The notes beneath the pieces were generated by a model. It searched no databases. It was not told the DNA's origin and worked only from the letters and a program-made list of their open reading frames with translations. This document shows positions 51,826-59,804 of a stretch of DNA of 64,000 nucleotides, piece after piece. The DNA is taken from contig NZ_JAJQPD010000001.1 in the NCBI RefSeq assembly GCF_021228295.1, positions 62,001-126,000 on the forward strand. Reading direction: 5' to 3'. The position numbers were made by a program, and so were the translations under genes. The stretch is from Agromyces humatus (GTDB taxonomy: Bacteria > Actinomycetota > Actinomycetes > Actinomycetales > Microbacteriaceae). How positions within the stretch are numbered: the stretch's first letter is position 1; every line of letters starts with the position of its first letter.

Positions 51826-52191
51826 ATGGCGTTCACGATGAAGCGGGTGTACGACCCGGCCGAGGCGACCGATGGCTTCCGGGTCCTGGTCGACCGGCTC
51901 TGGCCCCGCGGCGTCAGCAAGGAGCGGGCCGAACTCGACCTGTGGGCCAAAGACGTCGCGCCCTCCCCCGAGTTGCGCACCGAGTGGCACCACAACCGCG
52001 AGCGGTTCGACGAGTTCGCGGCACGCTACCGTGACGAACTCGACGCGGGCGATGCCGCGAGCTCCCTGCTCGACCTCGGCACCCAGCACGAACGGGTGAC
52101 CCTGCTCTTCGGTGCGCGCGACGAACAGGTCAACCACGCGACCGTGCTGCTGGCGTGGCTGCGCGAGCACGGGGCATCCGTCGAGCCCTGA
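51826..52191 (+). CDS. DUF488 family protein
   Basis: 121 residues. The DUF488 signature is complete: TDGFRVLVDRLWPRGVSKERAELDLWAKDVAPSPELRTEWHHNRERFDEFAARYRDEL, then VTLLFGARDEQVNHATVLLAWL. YeaO-like proteins of this family bind metal or small ligands; function unknown. ATG at 51826 (MAFTMKRVYD); ATG at 51838 could also be used. Cytoplasmic. Coupled with the small membrane protein by context only. Confidence 0.9.
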   Translation: MAFTMKRVYDPAEATDGFRVLVDRLWPRGVSKERAELDLWAKDVAPSPELRTEWHHNRERFDEFAARYRDELDAGDAASSLLDLGTQHERVTLLFGARDEQVNHATVLLAWLREHGASVEP

Positions 52192-52267
52192 TCCTGACGG
52201 TGACGCTCTTGAGGTCTGCACGCGGTGGGCGTAGCGTGCGGGTGAATCGAGGAAGTGAGCACAACTC

Positions 52268-52708
<441 letters not shown>

Positions 52709-52937
52709 CGCACTGGCGAGAGCTTCAGTCGACGATCGAGCGCGCCGGGAATCGTGCACGCCGTGCAGTATTGCGCGCCGTCACCAACGACTCGATCGAC
52801 GAGGAATGGCAAGCACTACTGGATCACTACGCGCCGGCCTCATTCTGAACTGCCGCGCTGAAGCCGCGCAGACACCGGTGTCCGGCCACGTCATTCATGC
52901 GACGATAGAGATGAGTGACCCGAAAGGTCGCACCACG

Positions 52938-53405
52938 ATGACCAGCGCCCAACGACGACCTGTCGACCGCGCGGGATACCCTCCGCCGGCGCTCACCGCC
53001 GCCGTGCTCGCGCTCTTCGCCGTCGTGCTCGCCGTGTGTGCGGTCGTCGCGATCGGCGAAACCACCGCCCGCGCGTTCACGTCGTACACACCGGTCGAGG
53101 CGACCGTCGTCGACGAGCGAACCGAGGAGGCGCTGGTCGCCGACCGGCGCGGCAGCAATCGCGTGCCGTTCCGCGTCGTGAGCGTGGAACTGCCCGACGG
53201 GATTCGCGCCGAGATGCACAGCGACGATCTCGTCGTCGGCGCGACCGCGACGGTCTACCGCGGCGACTCGGGTGCCGTGTTCGAGACTCCACCCGCGCGT
53301 CCGACCGTGCTGGAGTGGGCGCTGTGCGCGGCGATCGTGGCTGCCGCGGTCGTTCTGGCGGTCTTCTCTGTGCGCTGCATGCTGGCGCTGCGTGCGCCCG
53401 CGTGA
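52938..53405 (+). CDS. Two-helix membrane protein, DUF3592-like architecture
   Basis: 155 residues from ATG 52938, or 164 from ATG 52911; the former has GAAAGG upstream. Membrane helices at about 18-42 (ALTAAVLALFAVVLAVCAVVAIGE) and 123-145. Between them is an extracellular beta-rich segment: YTPVEATVVDERTEEALVADRRGSNRVPFRVVSVELPDGIRAEMHSDDLVVGATATVYRGDSGAVFE. This layout is that of DUF3592-type membrane proteins, whose function is unknown. Convergent with the CPBP gene (10-bp gap). Confidence 0.65.
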   Translation: MTSAQRRPVDRAGYPPPALTAAVLALFAVVLAVCAVVAIGETTARAFTSYTPVEATVVDERTEEALVADRRGSNRVPFRVVSVELPDGIRAEMHSDDLVVGATATVYRGDSGAVFETPPARPTVLEWALCAAIVAAAVVLAVFSVRCMLALRAPA

Positions 53406-53415
53406 GGCTGGGCGC

Positions 53416-54267
53416 CTACGACGGAACCAACGGGAAGATCGCCGGCCAGCCGTTGTGCGCGTACACGATGACGCAGAACACGACCGCGTCGAAGATCAGG
53501 TGCACCACCAACACGTAGGTGAGCGACTTCGTGAGCTTGAACGTGTAGCCCTGGATGAGTGCGAACGGGATGGTCAGCAGCGGTCCCCACGACTGGTAGC
53601 CGAGCTCCCACAGGAACGACACGAACACGATCGTCTGCAGGAGGTTCGCCTGCCACGTCGGAAAGTGGCGGCGAAGCAACGCGAAGACCGTGCAGATGAA
53701 GAACAACTCGTCCCACGTGCCCACCGCGTTCACGCCCACGAAGAGGCGTGCGATCTCGTCGGGGGCGGTGACGGTCGGCCAATTCTGGTAGACGCCCGAG
53801 GTGATGAAGTAGAACGGCAGGATGAGCCACCCGGCCACCGTCACGAAGATCAGGTAGAACCACTGCGTGCGGGTCCAGCGGCGCCCGGTGCGCCACGGGA
53901 ACCGGATGACGCGGTCGCCGTACCAGTAACGCGAGATGACGTACGGCACGACCACGGCGAGGCCGAGCACCACGGCGAAGCGCACTATCGCGGGGTAGCT
54001 GATGTCGGCCTCGAGCGAGATCGTCGAGATGATCGCCTGCCCGAGCGCGATGAGGAAGAGGTCGGGCAGCAGCCGGCTCGTGCGACCCGAACGGTCGGTG
54101 AGCCACGCCCCGAGGAGCCCCGCGACGAGCAGCGCATAGCCTGCGAACGGCAGCACGAAGCCGAAGAGCAGCACGGCCGCGCCGCACACCAGGACGGCGG
54201 GGACGAGTCCGATCGCGTGCGTGCGCACGTCGCGCTCTATGAGGTCCGTGCCGGTCGAGGCTGCCAC
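53416..54267 (-). CDS. CPBP-like intramembrane protein with degenerate motif
   Basis: 283 residues, eight or nine membrane helices. The CPBP (Rce1-like) catalytic motif 1 is usually EExxxR. Here it reads TWDELFFICTVFALLRRHFP: the first Glu is Asp and the Arg position is not kept. The third motif (HxxxD/N) may be LVVHLIFDAVVF near the C-terminus. WELGYQSWGPLLTIPFALIQGYTFKLT is typical of this subgroup. It may have lost protease activity and could be a carrier or sensor. ATG at 54267; divergent from the M4 protease gene (47-bp gap). Confidence 0.72.
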   Translation of the reverse strand: MAASTGTDLIERDVRTHAIGLVPAVLVCGAAVLLFGFVLPFAGYALLVAGLLGAWLTDRSGRTSRLLPDLFLIALGQAIISTISLEADISYPAIVRFAVVLGLAVVVPYVISRYWYGDRVIRFPWRTGRRWTRTQWFYLIFVTVAGWLILPFYFITSGVYQNWPTVTAPDEIARLFVGVNAVGTWDELFFICTVFALLRRHFPTWQANLLQTIVFVSFLWELGYQSWGPLLTIPFALIQGYTFKLTKSLTYVLVVHLIFDAVVFCVIVYAHNGWPAIFPLVPS

Positions 54268-54314
54268 ACCCCAAGCTTCCCACGGGTGTCACCGCGCCAT
54301 GGCACGATCGAGGC

Positions 54315-55409
54315 ATGCAGCAGCCAACCCATGCGATCGTGCCGCCCTACCTGCTCGCCCGCATCGCCGCCGCCGACGACCTGCGTTTTCCCCGGGCCAC
54401 CGCCGCGGCTCGTCGATCATTGCTGCGCGACGCACCGCTGCGCGAGTGGAGGTCGGCGGCTGAACGGCCGCCCTTCCTCCTCCCCGAGCACCCTGCCCGT
54501 GACGAACGCCCCACCGCGGGCCCCGGGCTGGCGCCCGCGCCCGACCGCCGGGTCTCCGACGCCGAGGGCGAAGAGCGGCTCCCCGGTCGCCTGGTGCGTC
54601 GCGAGGGCCAGCCGCCGTCGGGCGACCGATCGGTCGATGCCGCCTACGACGGACTCGGCGAGACCTTCGAGCTCTTCGCGAGGGTGTTCTCACGCGACTC
54701 GATCGACGGTGCCGGCATGCCCCTCGAAGCCACCGTGCACTACGGCGACCGCTACGACAACGCCTTCTGGGACGGTGAGCGCATGGTGTTCGGCGACGGC
54801 GACGGCGAGGTGTTCCGTGGATTCACCGACTCGCTGAGCGTCATCGGGCACGAACTCGCGCACGGCGTCACCGAGCACACGGCCGGGCTTCGCTACCAGG
54901 GCCAGTCGGGCGCCCTCAACGAGCACGTCTCCGACGTGTTCGGTGCGCTCGTCGAACAGTACGCGAGCGGCCAAGACGCCGACTCGGCGAGCTGGCTCAT
55001 CGGCGAGGGCATCTTCACCGATCTCGTCGAGGGTCGCGCGCTGCGGTCGATGCTGAATCCTGGAACGGCCTATGACGACGACGTGCTCGGCCGCGACCCG
55101 CAGCCCGACCACTTCGACCGCTACATCGAGACCGACGACGACAACGGCGGCGTGCACCTGAACTCGGGCATCCCCAACCGCGCGTTCGCGCTGGCCGCGC
55201 GCGAACTCGGCGGCTTCGCCTGGGAGGGGGTCGGGCGCATCTGGTACGACGTGCTCACGTCAGGCCGTCTGCGGCCCGACACCGGCTTCCGCCGATTCGC
55301 CGCCGAGACGGTGCGCGCCGCACGCGAGCGCCACGGACGCGACTCACGCGAAGAGCGTGCCGTCGCGGGCGGCTGGTCGACGGTGGGCATCGAGGTGCCG
55401 CGGGAGTAG
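54315..55409 (+). CDS. M4 family metallopeptidase, protealysin type
   Basis: 364 residues. No signal peptide. A short N-terminal propeptide starts with VPPYLLARIAAADD, the PPYLL motif of protealysin-type precursors. Catalytic domain from about 100: ATVHYGDRYDNAFWDGERMVFGDGDGEVF, zinc motif H179-E180-L-A-H183 (SVIGHELAHGVTEHT), third ligand Glu203 (GALNEHVSDVFGAL; 24 residues after His179 as in thermolysin), and HLNSGIPNRAFALAA with the catalytic His region further on. Protealysins act inside cells or are released without a Sec signal. The stop is 10 bp before an emfourin-like inhibitor gene, the usual partner. ATG at 54315. Confidence 0.92.
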   Translation: MQQPTHAIVPPYLLARIAAADDLRFPRATAAARRSLLRDAPLREWRSAAERPPFLLPEHPARDERPTAGPGLAPAPDRRVSDAEGEERLPGRLVRREGQPPSGDRSVDAAYDGLGETFELFARVFSRDSIDGAGMPLEATVHYGDRYDNAFWDGERMVFGDGDGEVFRGFTDSLSVIGHELAHGVTEHTAGLRYQGQSGALNEHVSDVFGALVEQYASGQDADSASWLIGEGIFTDLVEGRALRSMLNPGTAYDDDVLGRDPQPDHFDRYIETDDDNGGVHLNSGIPNRAFALAARELGGFAWEGVGRIWYDVLTSGRLRPDTGFRRFAAETVRAARERHGRDSREERAVAGGWSTVGIEVPRE

Positions 55410-55419
55410 CATCGCCCCC

Positions 55420-55761
55420 ATGGACGTCATCGTCTCGCGCAGCGGTGGCCTCGCCGGTCTCCGGCTGACCTGGGAGGTTCGCGTCGAGGAACAGCCCGAC
55501 CCGCGCGAGTGGTACCTGCTCATCGACGAGCTGCCGTGGAGCGAACCCCGACCGGTGCCGCTCGAGCCCGACCGCTTCGTCTACAAGATCCGCTGTGCGC
55601 CGCACGAGGCCACGCTCGCCGACCGCCAGCTCACCGGCCCGTGGCGCCAGCTCGTCGATCTGGTGCAAGAGGCGGCTGAACCGTTGCGGCGCGGCCAGCG
55701 CGAAGACCCACCAGCACACCCCACGCGATCAGACCCTGCGCGGCGAGATACGTCGACATGA
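55420..55761 (+). CDS. Emfourin-like protealysin inhibitor
   Basis: 113 residues. MDVIVSRSGGLAGLRLTWEVRVEEQPDPREWYLLIDELPW matches the emfourin pattern (SGG-x-AG-x-R-x-T/W start). Emfourins bind and block the protealysin next door. The 10-bp gap and shared strand fit one transcript. The domain likely ends at about residue 90 (LVDLVQEAAEPL); the last 20 residues run into the lysoplasmalogenase remnant on the other strand (overlap 55631-55761), so the native stop may have been lost. Confidence 0.82.
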   Translation: MDVIVSRSGGLAGLRLTWEVRVEEQPDPREWYLLIDELPWSEPRPVPLEPDRFVYKIRCAPHEATLADRQLTGPWRQLVDLVQEAAEPLRRGQREDPPAHPTRSDPARRDTST

Positions 55762-55996
55762 CGACGAGGTCGTGCAGGGCGAACTCGTAGCCCGGCAGGA
55801 ACCGACCGAGCGCGAGCACCGAGTCCGAGACGACGAAGAGCGCGCCTCCCACCGCGATGACCCCGCCGCGCCCGCCCGCCAGCGCGGCCATGGTGCCGAG
55901 CACCGCGCCGTACACTGCGACGGGCACGAGCAACACCGCGAGGTGCGGACCGAGCAGCGCGAGGAAGGCGACGTACCACGCGGGCGGGCGGTCATG
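55631..55996 (-). pseudogene. C-terminal remnant of a YhhN lysoplasmalogenase
   Basis: About 120 residues of frame directly after the TGA of the formate dehydrogenase gene and in the same frame: WYVAFLALLGPHLAVLLVPVAVYGAVLG, then GALFVVSDSVLALGRFLPGYEFALHDLVVMSTYLAAQGLIA, the C-terminal helices and SD-x-x-L-A-L motif of YhhN (TMEM86-like) proteins. A full protein is about 200-230 residues, so the N-terminal half and start codon are missing. GTG at 55936 could give a 101-residue product, but it would lack half the helices. The 3' end overlaps the emfourin gene by 131 bp and runs past the usual family end. Best explained as a deletion remnant. Confidence 0.72.
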
Positions 55997-58285
55997 TCAT
56001 GCCACCTTCTCGAGTCGAACGATGACCGCCTTCGAGACGGGCGTGTTGCTGCCGATCGCGGTGCTCGCGAGTGAGACGAGCACGTTCGCCTCGGGGAAGT
56101 ACGCGGCGGCGCATCCTCTCGCGGTCGGATACGCGATGACGCGCTGCCCCGGCAGTCGGCGATCGGACTCGCCGGGCCACTCGCTCACGACATCGACTCG
56201 GTCGCCGTCGGCCAGTCCGAGACGCTCGAGATCATCGGGGTTCACGAACACCACGTCACGCCCCTTGCGTACGCCGCGATAGCGGTCGTTCAGGCTGTAG
56301 ACCGTCGTGTTGAACTGGTCGTGCGAGCGCAGCGTCTGCAGGATGAGTCGTCCGGGCGGGCACTCGATGTGCTCGAGTTCGTTGACGGTGAGGTGCGCCC
56401 TTCCGCTGGGAGTCGGCCAGGTCCGCGAGTCGCGCGGGCCGTTGGGCAGCACGAACCCGCCCTGTGTTCGCACGTCGTCGTTGAAGTGCTCGAACCCGGG
56501 CACGACGCGGCTGATGTGGTCGCGGATCACGTCGTAGTCGCGTGTCATGCCGTCCCAGTCGATGGGGTGGTCGTCGCCGAGTGTCGCCCTGGCCATGCCC
56601 GCGACGATGGCGACCTCGCTGCGCACCTCGTCGCCGATCGGCGGCACGGCGCCGTGCGAGGCGTGCACGGCGCACACGCTGTCTTCGACCGACACGAACT
56701 GCGGGCCTGCCTGCTGCAGGTCGACCTCGGTGCGGCCGAGCGCCGGCAGGATGAGCGCCTCCTGTCCGGTGACGATGTGCGAGCGGTTCAGCTTCGTCGA
56801 GACCTGCACCGTGAGCCGGGCGCCGCGCACCGCGTCTTCGGCGGCGAGTGTGTCGGAGATCGCGCCGACGAAGTTGCCGCCGAGCGCCACGAACACCTTC
56901 ACGCGGCCGTCGCGCATCGCGTGCAGCGTGTCGACCGCATCGAGCCCGTGCGCCCGTGGCGGTTCGAACGCGAACTCCCGCCCGAGCGCGTCGAGGAACG
57001 ACTCGGGCATGCGCTCCGAGATGCCCATCGTGCGGTCGCCCTGCACGTTCGAGTGCCCGCGGATCGGCGAGGCGCCGGCGCCGGGCTTGCCGATGTTGCC
57101 GCGCAGCAGCAGCAGGTTCACGACCTCCTTGATCGTGTCGACCGCCTTTCGCTGCTGGGTGAGCCCCATCGCCCAGGTGATGATCACGCGGTCGGCGGCC
57201 AGGTACTCGGCGGCGAGGTCATCGAGGTCGTCGACCGTGAGGCCCGTGGCGACGAGCACCTCGGCATCGTCGAGCGCCGCGAGATGCTCGGTGAGCGCCT
57301 CGAGCCCGACGGTGTGCTCACGCAGGAACACGTGGTCGAGCACGGTGCCGGGCGCGGCGGCCTCGGCCTCGAGCACGCGCTTCGAGACCGCCTGCAGGAG
57401 CGCCATGTCGCCGCCGGACCGGATCTGCAGGTACCGATCGGCCATCTCGGTGCCACGACCGATCAGCCCGCGCGCCTTCTGCGGGTTCTTGTAGCGGATG
57501 AGGCCGGCTTCAGGCAGCGGGTTGACGGCGATGATGCGGCCACCGTTGCGCTTGGTCTCCTCGAGTGCAGTGAGCATGCGCGGATGATTCGTGCCGGGGT
57601 TCTGGCCCATGACGATCACCAGGTCGGCCCGGCCGAAGTCGTCGTACGCGATCGTGGACTTGCCGACGCCGATGACGTCGTTGAGCGCAGTTCCGGTGGA
57701 TTCGTGGCACATGTTCGAGCAGTCGGGCAGGTTGTTCGTGCCGTACGCGCGCACGAAGAGCTGGTAGAGGAACGCGGTCTCGTTCGCCGTGCGGCCGCTC
57801 GTGTAGAACGCCGCCTCATCAGGGCTGTCGAGCTCACGCAGATGGGCGCCGACGATCTCGAACGCACGCTCCCAGCTGACCGGCTGGTAGTGGTCGCTGC
57901 CCGCGGGCTTGTGCACGGGCTCGACGAGTCGCCCCTGTTGCCCGAGCCAGTACTCGGTCGCGTCCTGCAGCGACGTGAGCGAACGCTCTGCCCAGAACGT
58001 TCGCGCCACGGTCGAGCGCGTCGCCTCCCACGTGATCGCCTTCGCACCGTTCTCGCAGAACTCGGCAGTGTGGCGATGCGCGGGGTCGGGCCACGCGCAG
58101 CTCATGCAGTCGAAGCCGCCGTTCTGGTTGACGGCGAGCAGCAGCCGGGCGGCCCGCGCCGCGCCGAGGTTCGCCACGGTCGACTCGAGCGAGCGCACGA
58201 CCGCCTCGGCGCCGACCGCCTCGCGCTTCGGATGGCCGACCTCGAGGTCGGGATAGTCGGCGCGCTCGGGAACCGGCCGGGTCAT
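55997..58285 (-). CDS. FdhF/YdeP-type molybdopterin oxidoreductase
   Basis: 762 residues. Molybdopterin oxidoreductase of the formate dehydrogenase-alpha-like YdeP group. Cys cluster C60-x2-C63...C77 (GFDCMSCAWPDP..AEFCENGAKAI), likely an Fe-S site. SNMCHESTGTALNDVIGVGKSTI holds the possible Mo-ligand region. VIVMGQNPGTNHPRML, ITWAMGLTQQRKAVDTIKEVVNLLLLRGNIGKPGAG and SNVQGDRTMGI bind cofactor. C-terminal MoCo-binding domain RSHDQFNTTVYSLNDRYRGVR. No electron-transfer subunit is adjacent. ATGA overlap with fdhD, which supplies sulfur for its cofactor. Oxidises formate or a related substrate. Confidence 0.9.
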   Translation of the reverse strand: MTRPVPERADYPDLEVGHPKREAVGAEAVVRSLESTVANLGAARAARLLLAVNQNGGFDCMSCAWPDPAHRHTAEFCENGAKAITWEATRSTVARTFWAERSLTSLQDATEYWLGQQGRLVEPVHKPAGSDHYQPVSWERAFEIVGAHLRELDSPDEAAFYTSGRTANETAFLYQLFVRAYGTNNLPDCSNMCHESTGTALNDVIGVGKSTIAYDDFGRADLVIVMGQNPGTNHPRMLTALEETKRNGGRIIAVNPLPEAGLIRYKNPQKARGLIGRGTEMADRYLQIRSGGDMALLQAVSKRVLEAEAAAPGTVLDHVFLREHTVGLEALTEHLAALDDAEVLVATGLTVDDLDDLAAEYLAADRVIITWAMGLTQQRKAVDTIKEVVNLLLLRGNIGKPGAGASPIRGHSNVQGDRTMGISERMPESFLDALGREFAFEPPRAHGLDAVDTLHAMRDGRVKVFVALGGNFVGAISDTLAAEDAVRGARLTVQVSTKLNRSHIVTGQEALILPALGRTEVDLQQAGPQFVSVEDSVCAVHASHGAVPPIGDEVRSEVAIVAGMARATLGDDHPIDWDGMTRDYDVIRDHISRVVPGFEHFNDDVRTQGGFVLPNGPRDSRTWPTPSGRAHLTVNELEHIECPPGRLILQTLRSHDQFNTTVYSLNDRYRGVRKGRDVVFVNPDDLERLGLADGDRVDVVSEWPGESDRRLPGQRVIAYPTARGCAAAYFPEANVLVSLASTAIGSNTPVSKAVIVRLEKVA

Positions 58286-59172
58286 GCGAGCGCCACGGAT
58301 GCCGCGTGCTCGGATGCCGCGTGCTCGGATGCCGCGTGCTCGGTCGCGGGGCGCACGCGCTCGTCGCCCGCGTACACGACCATCGAGGTGCCTCTCACGA
58401 AGCCGGCGAGCGTCAGCCCCACCTCGCTCGCGAGGTCGACCGCGAGCGACGACGGCGCCGACACCGCCGCGAGCATCGGGACACCCGCCATCGACGCCTT
58501 CTGGGCGAGTTCGAAACCTGCCCTGCCCGAGACCACGAGCACCGTGCCGCGCAGGGGCAGCCGGCCCTCGCGCACCGCCCAGCCGACGACCTTGTCGACG
58601 GCGTTGTGGCGCCCCACGTCTTCACGAACGACGAGAAGCTCGTCGCGCTCGATGTCGACGAGTGCGGCCGCGTGCAACCCACCCGTCCTCGCGAACAGCG
58701 CCTGGGCCTCGCGCATGCGATCGGGCAGCCCGACCACCCAGGCCGGATCGACCGTGATCGGATCGTCGGCGACGTCGTATGCCGATCGCTGCCGTACCGC
58801 GTCGATACTGTCTTTGCCGCACAGGCCGCACGCGCTCGTCATGGTCAGCGCGTGCCGTGCCCCGATCGGGATCGGCGGTGCGCCGGCCGCAAGGGTCACG
58901 TCGAGCACGTTGAATTCGCCGTCGGATGCCTCGTCGCCGGTGCAATGGCGTGCACCGACGACGTCGTCGTGGTTGCGGACGATCCCTTCGGAGACCAGCA
59001 GACCGAGTGCGAGCTCGACGTCGTGCCCGGGTGTACGCATCGTGACGGCGAGCGGTCGGCCGCCGACGCGCACCTCCAGCGGCTCCTCGACGGTGAGCTC
59101 GTCTTCACGGCGTGAGGTGCGCTCGCCGAGCGTGTACCGGGTGACGCGTCGTCGCGCCGTGATTCGGCTCAT
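58282..59172 (-). CDS. fdhD: FdhD, formate dehydrogenase sulfurtransferase
   Basis: 296 residues. FdhD passes sulfur to the molybdenum cofactor of formate dehydrogenase. RREDELTVEEPLEVRVGGRPLAVTMRTPGHDVELALGLLVSEGI at the start, the redox motif SACGLCGKDSIDA with two Cys, FARTGGLHAAAL and REDVGRHNAVDKVVGWA are all present. It overlaps the dehydrogenase start by 4 bases. C-terminus EHAAS-EHAAS-EHAAS is coded by three 15-bp repeats. ATG at 59172 (MSRITARRRV) is the family start. Confidence 0.94.
   Translation of the reverse strand: MSRITARRRVTRYTLGERTSRREDELTVEEPLEVRVGGRPLAVTMRTPGHDVELALGLLVSEGIVRNHDDVVGARHCTGDEASDGEFNVLDVTLAAGAPPIPIGARHALTMTSACGLCGKDSIDAVRQRSAYDVADDPITVDPAWVVGLPDRMREAQALFARTGGLHAAALVDIERDELLVVREDVGRHNAVDKVVGWAVREGRLPLRGTVLVVSGRAGFELAQKASMAGVPMLAAVSAPSSLAVDLASEVGLTLAGFVRGTSMVVYAGDERVRPATEHAASEHAASEHAASVALA
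58297..58341 (-). repeat. Three 15-bp tandem repeats in the fdhD tail
   Basis: GGATGCCGCGTGCTC is repeated exactly three times, coding for three EHAAS units at the FdhD C-terminus. Each copy contains the CGGATGCC octamer found often in this window. Looks like recent slippage. Confidence 0.95.
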
Positions 59173-59215
59173 CGCAACATTGTCGCACCGCGCGCGAGCC
59201 CCGCCTGACACACCA

Positions 59216-59249
59216 CGAAGGCCGGTGGGCATCCGCCCACCGGCCTTCG
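59216..59249. terminator. Perfect 15-bp hairpin after the FKBP gene
   Basis: CGAAGGCCGGTGGGC (59216-59230) pairs perfectly with GCCCACCGGCCTTCG (59235-59249), loop ATCC. It lies 15 bp downstream of the FKBP stop on the minus strand and 44 bp upstream of fdhD, so it ends the FKBP transcript before fdhD. Confidence 0.85.
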
Positions 59250-59264
59250 ATCACGCGTGTCGGC

Positions 59265-59636
59265 TCAGCTCACGCCGAGGAGGTCGATCACGAAGATCAG
59301 GGTCTTGCCCGACAGCTGGTGGCCGCCGCCCGCGGGGCCATAGGCCTTCTGCGGAGGGACCGTGAGCTTGCGACGGCCGCCCACCTTCATGCCGGGGATT
59401 CCCTCCTGCCAGCCGGCGATGAGCGCCTGCAGCGGGAAGTTGATCGACTGGCCACGACTCCACGAGGAGTCGAACTCTGCGCCGCTGTCGTACTCGACGC
59501 CGAGGTAGTGCACGTCGACCGTCGAGCCTGCGGTGGCCTCGGCACCCTCGCCTACGACGAGGTCTTCGATGACGAGGTCGGCGGGGGCGGGGCCCTCAGG
59601 AGCGTCGATCTCGGGCTTGCTGTTCGTATCGGTCAT
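59265..59636 (-). CDS. FKBP-type peptidyl-prolyl cis-trans isomerase
   Basis: 123 residues, single FKBP domain: DLVIEDLVVGEGAEATAGSTVDVHYLGVEYDSGAEFDSSWSRGQSINFPLQALIAGWQEGIPGMKVGGRRKLTVPPQKAYGP, then SGKTLIFVIDLLGV. The FK506-pocket residues (HYLG, FDSSW, VIxGW-like ALIAGW, YGP) are present. No signal peptide, so a cytoplasmic folding helper. ATG at 59636 chosen because MTDTNSKPE is the usual short start. The 168-bp gap above it (59637-59804) shows nothing else I can support. Confidence 0.93.
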   Translation of the reverse strand: MTDTNSKPEIDAPEGPAPADLVIEDLVVGEGAEATAGSTVDVHYLGVEYDSGAEFDSSWSRGQSINFPLQALIAGWQEGIPGMKVGGRRKLTVPPQKAYGPAGGGHQLSGKTLIFVIDLLGVS

Positions 59637-59804
59637 GGCTCCAGTTGAGCAGATGCGTGGTGCCGCCCGCAATGCGGGACACCCGTCCACCACCCTCTTG
59701 CGCTGACTGCGAACACGTTGCACTCTGGAATCCGAGAACTCGTCGCCCACGTAGCGCTGTCGGCCATGCCACACCACTTGGGCGGCGAGTTTCTTCGTGT
59801 CCGA

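Noticed and set aside
56321..59365. Frame of about 1000 codons antisense to the formate dehydrogenase and fdhD
   Set aside because: Shadow of two well-recognised genes; no homology-like motifs.
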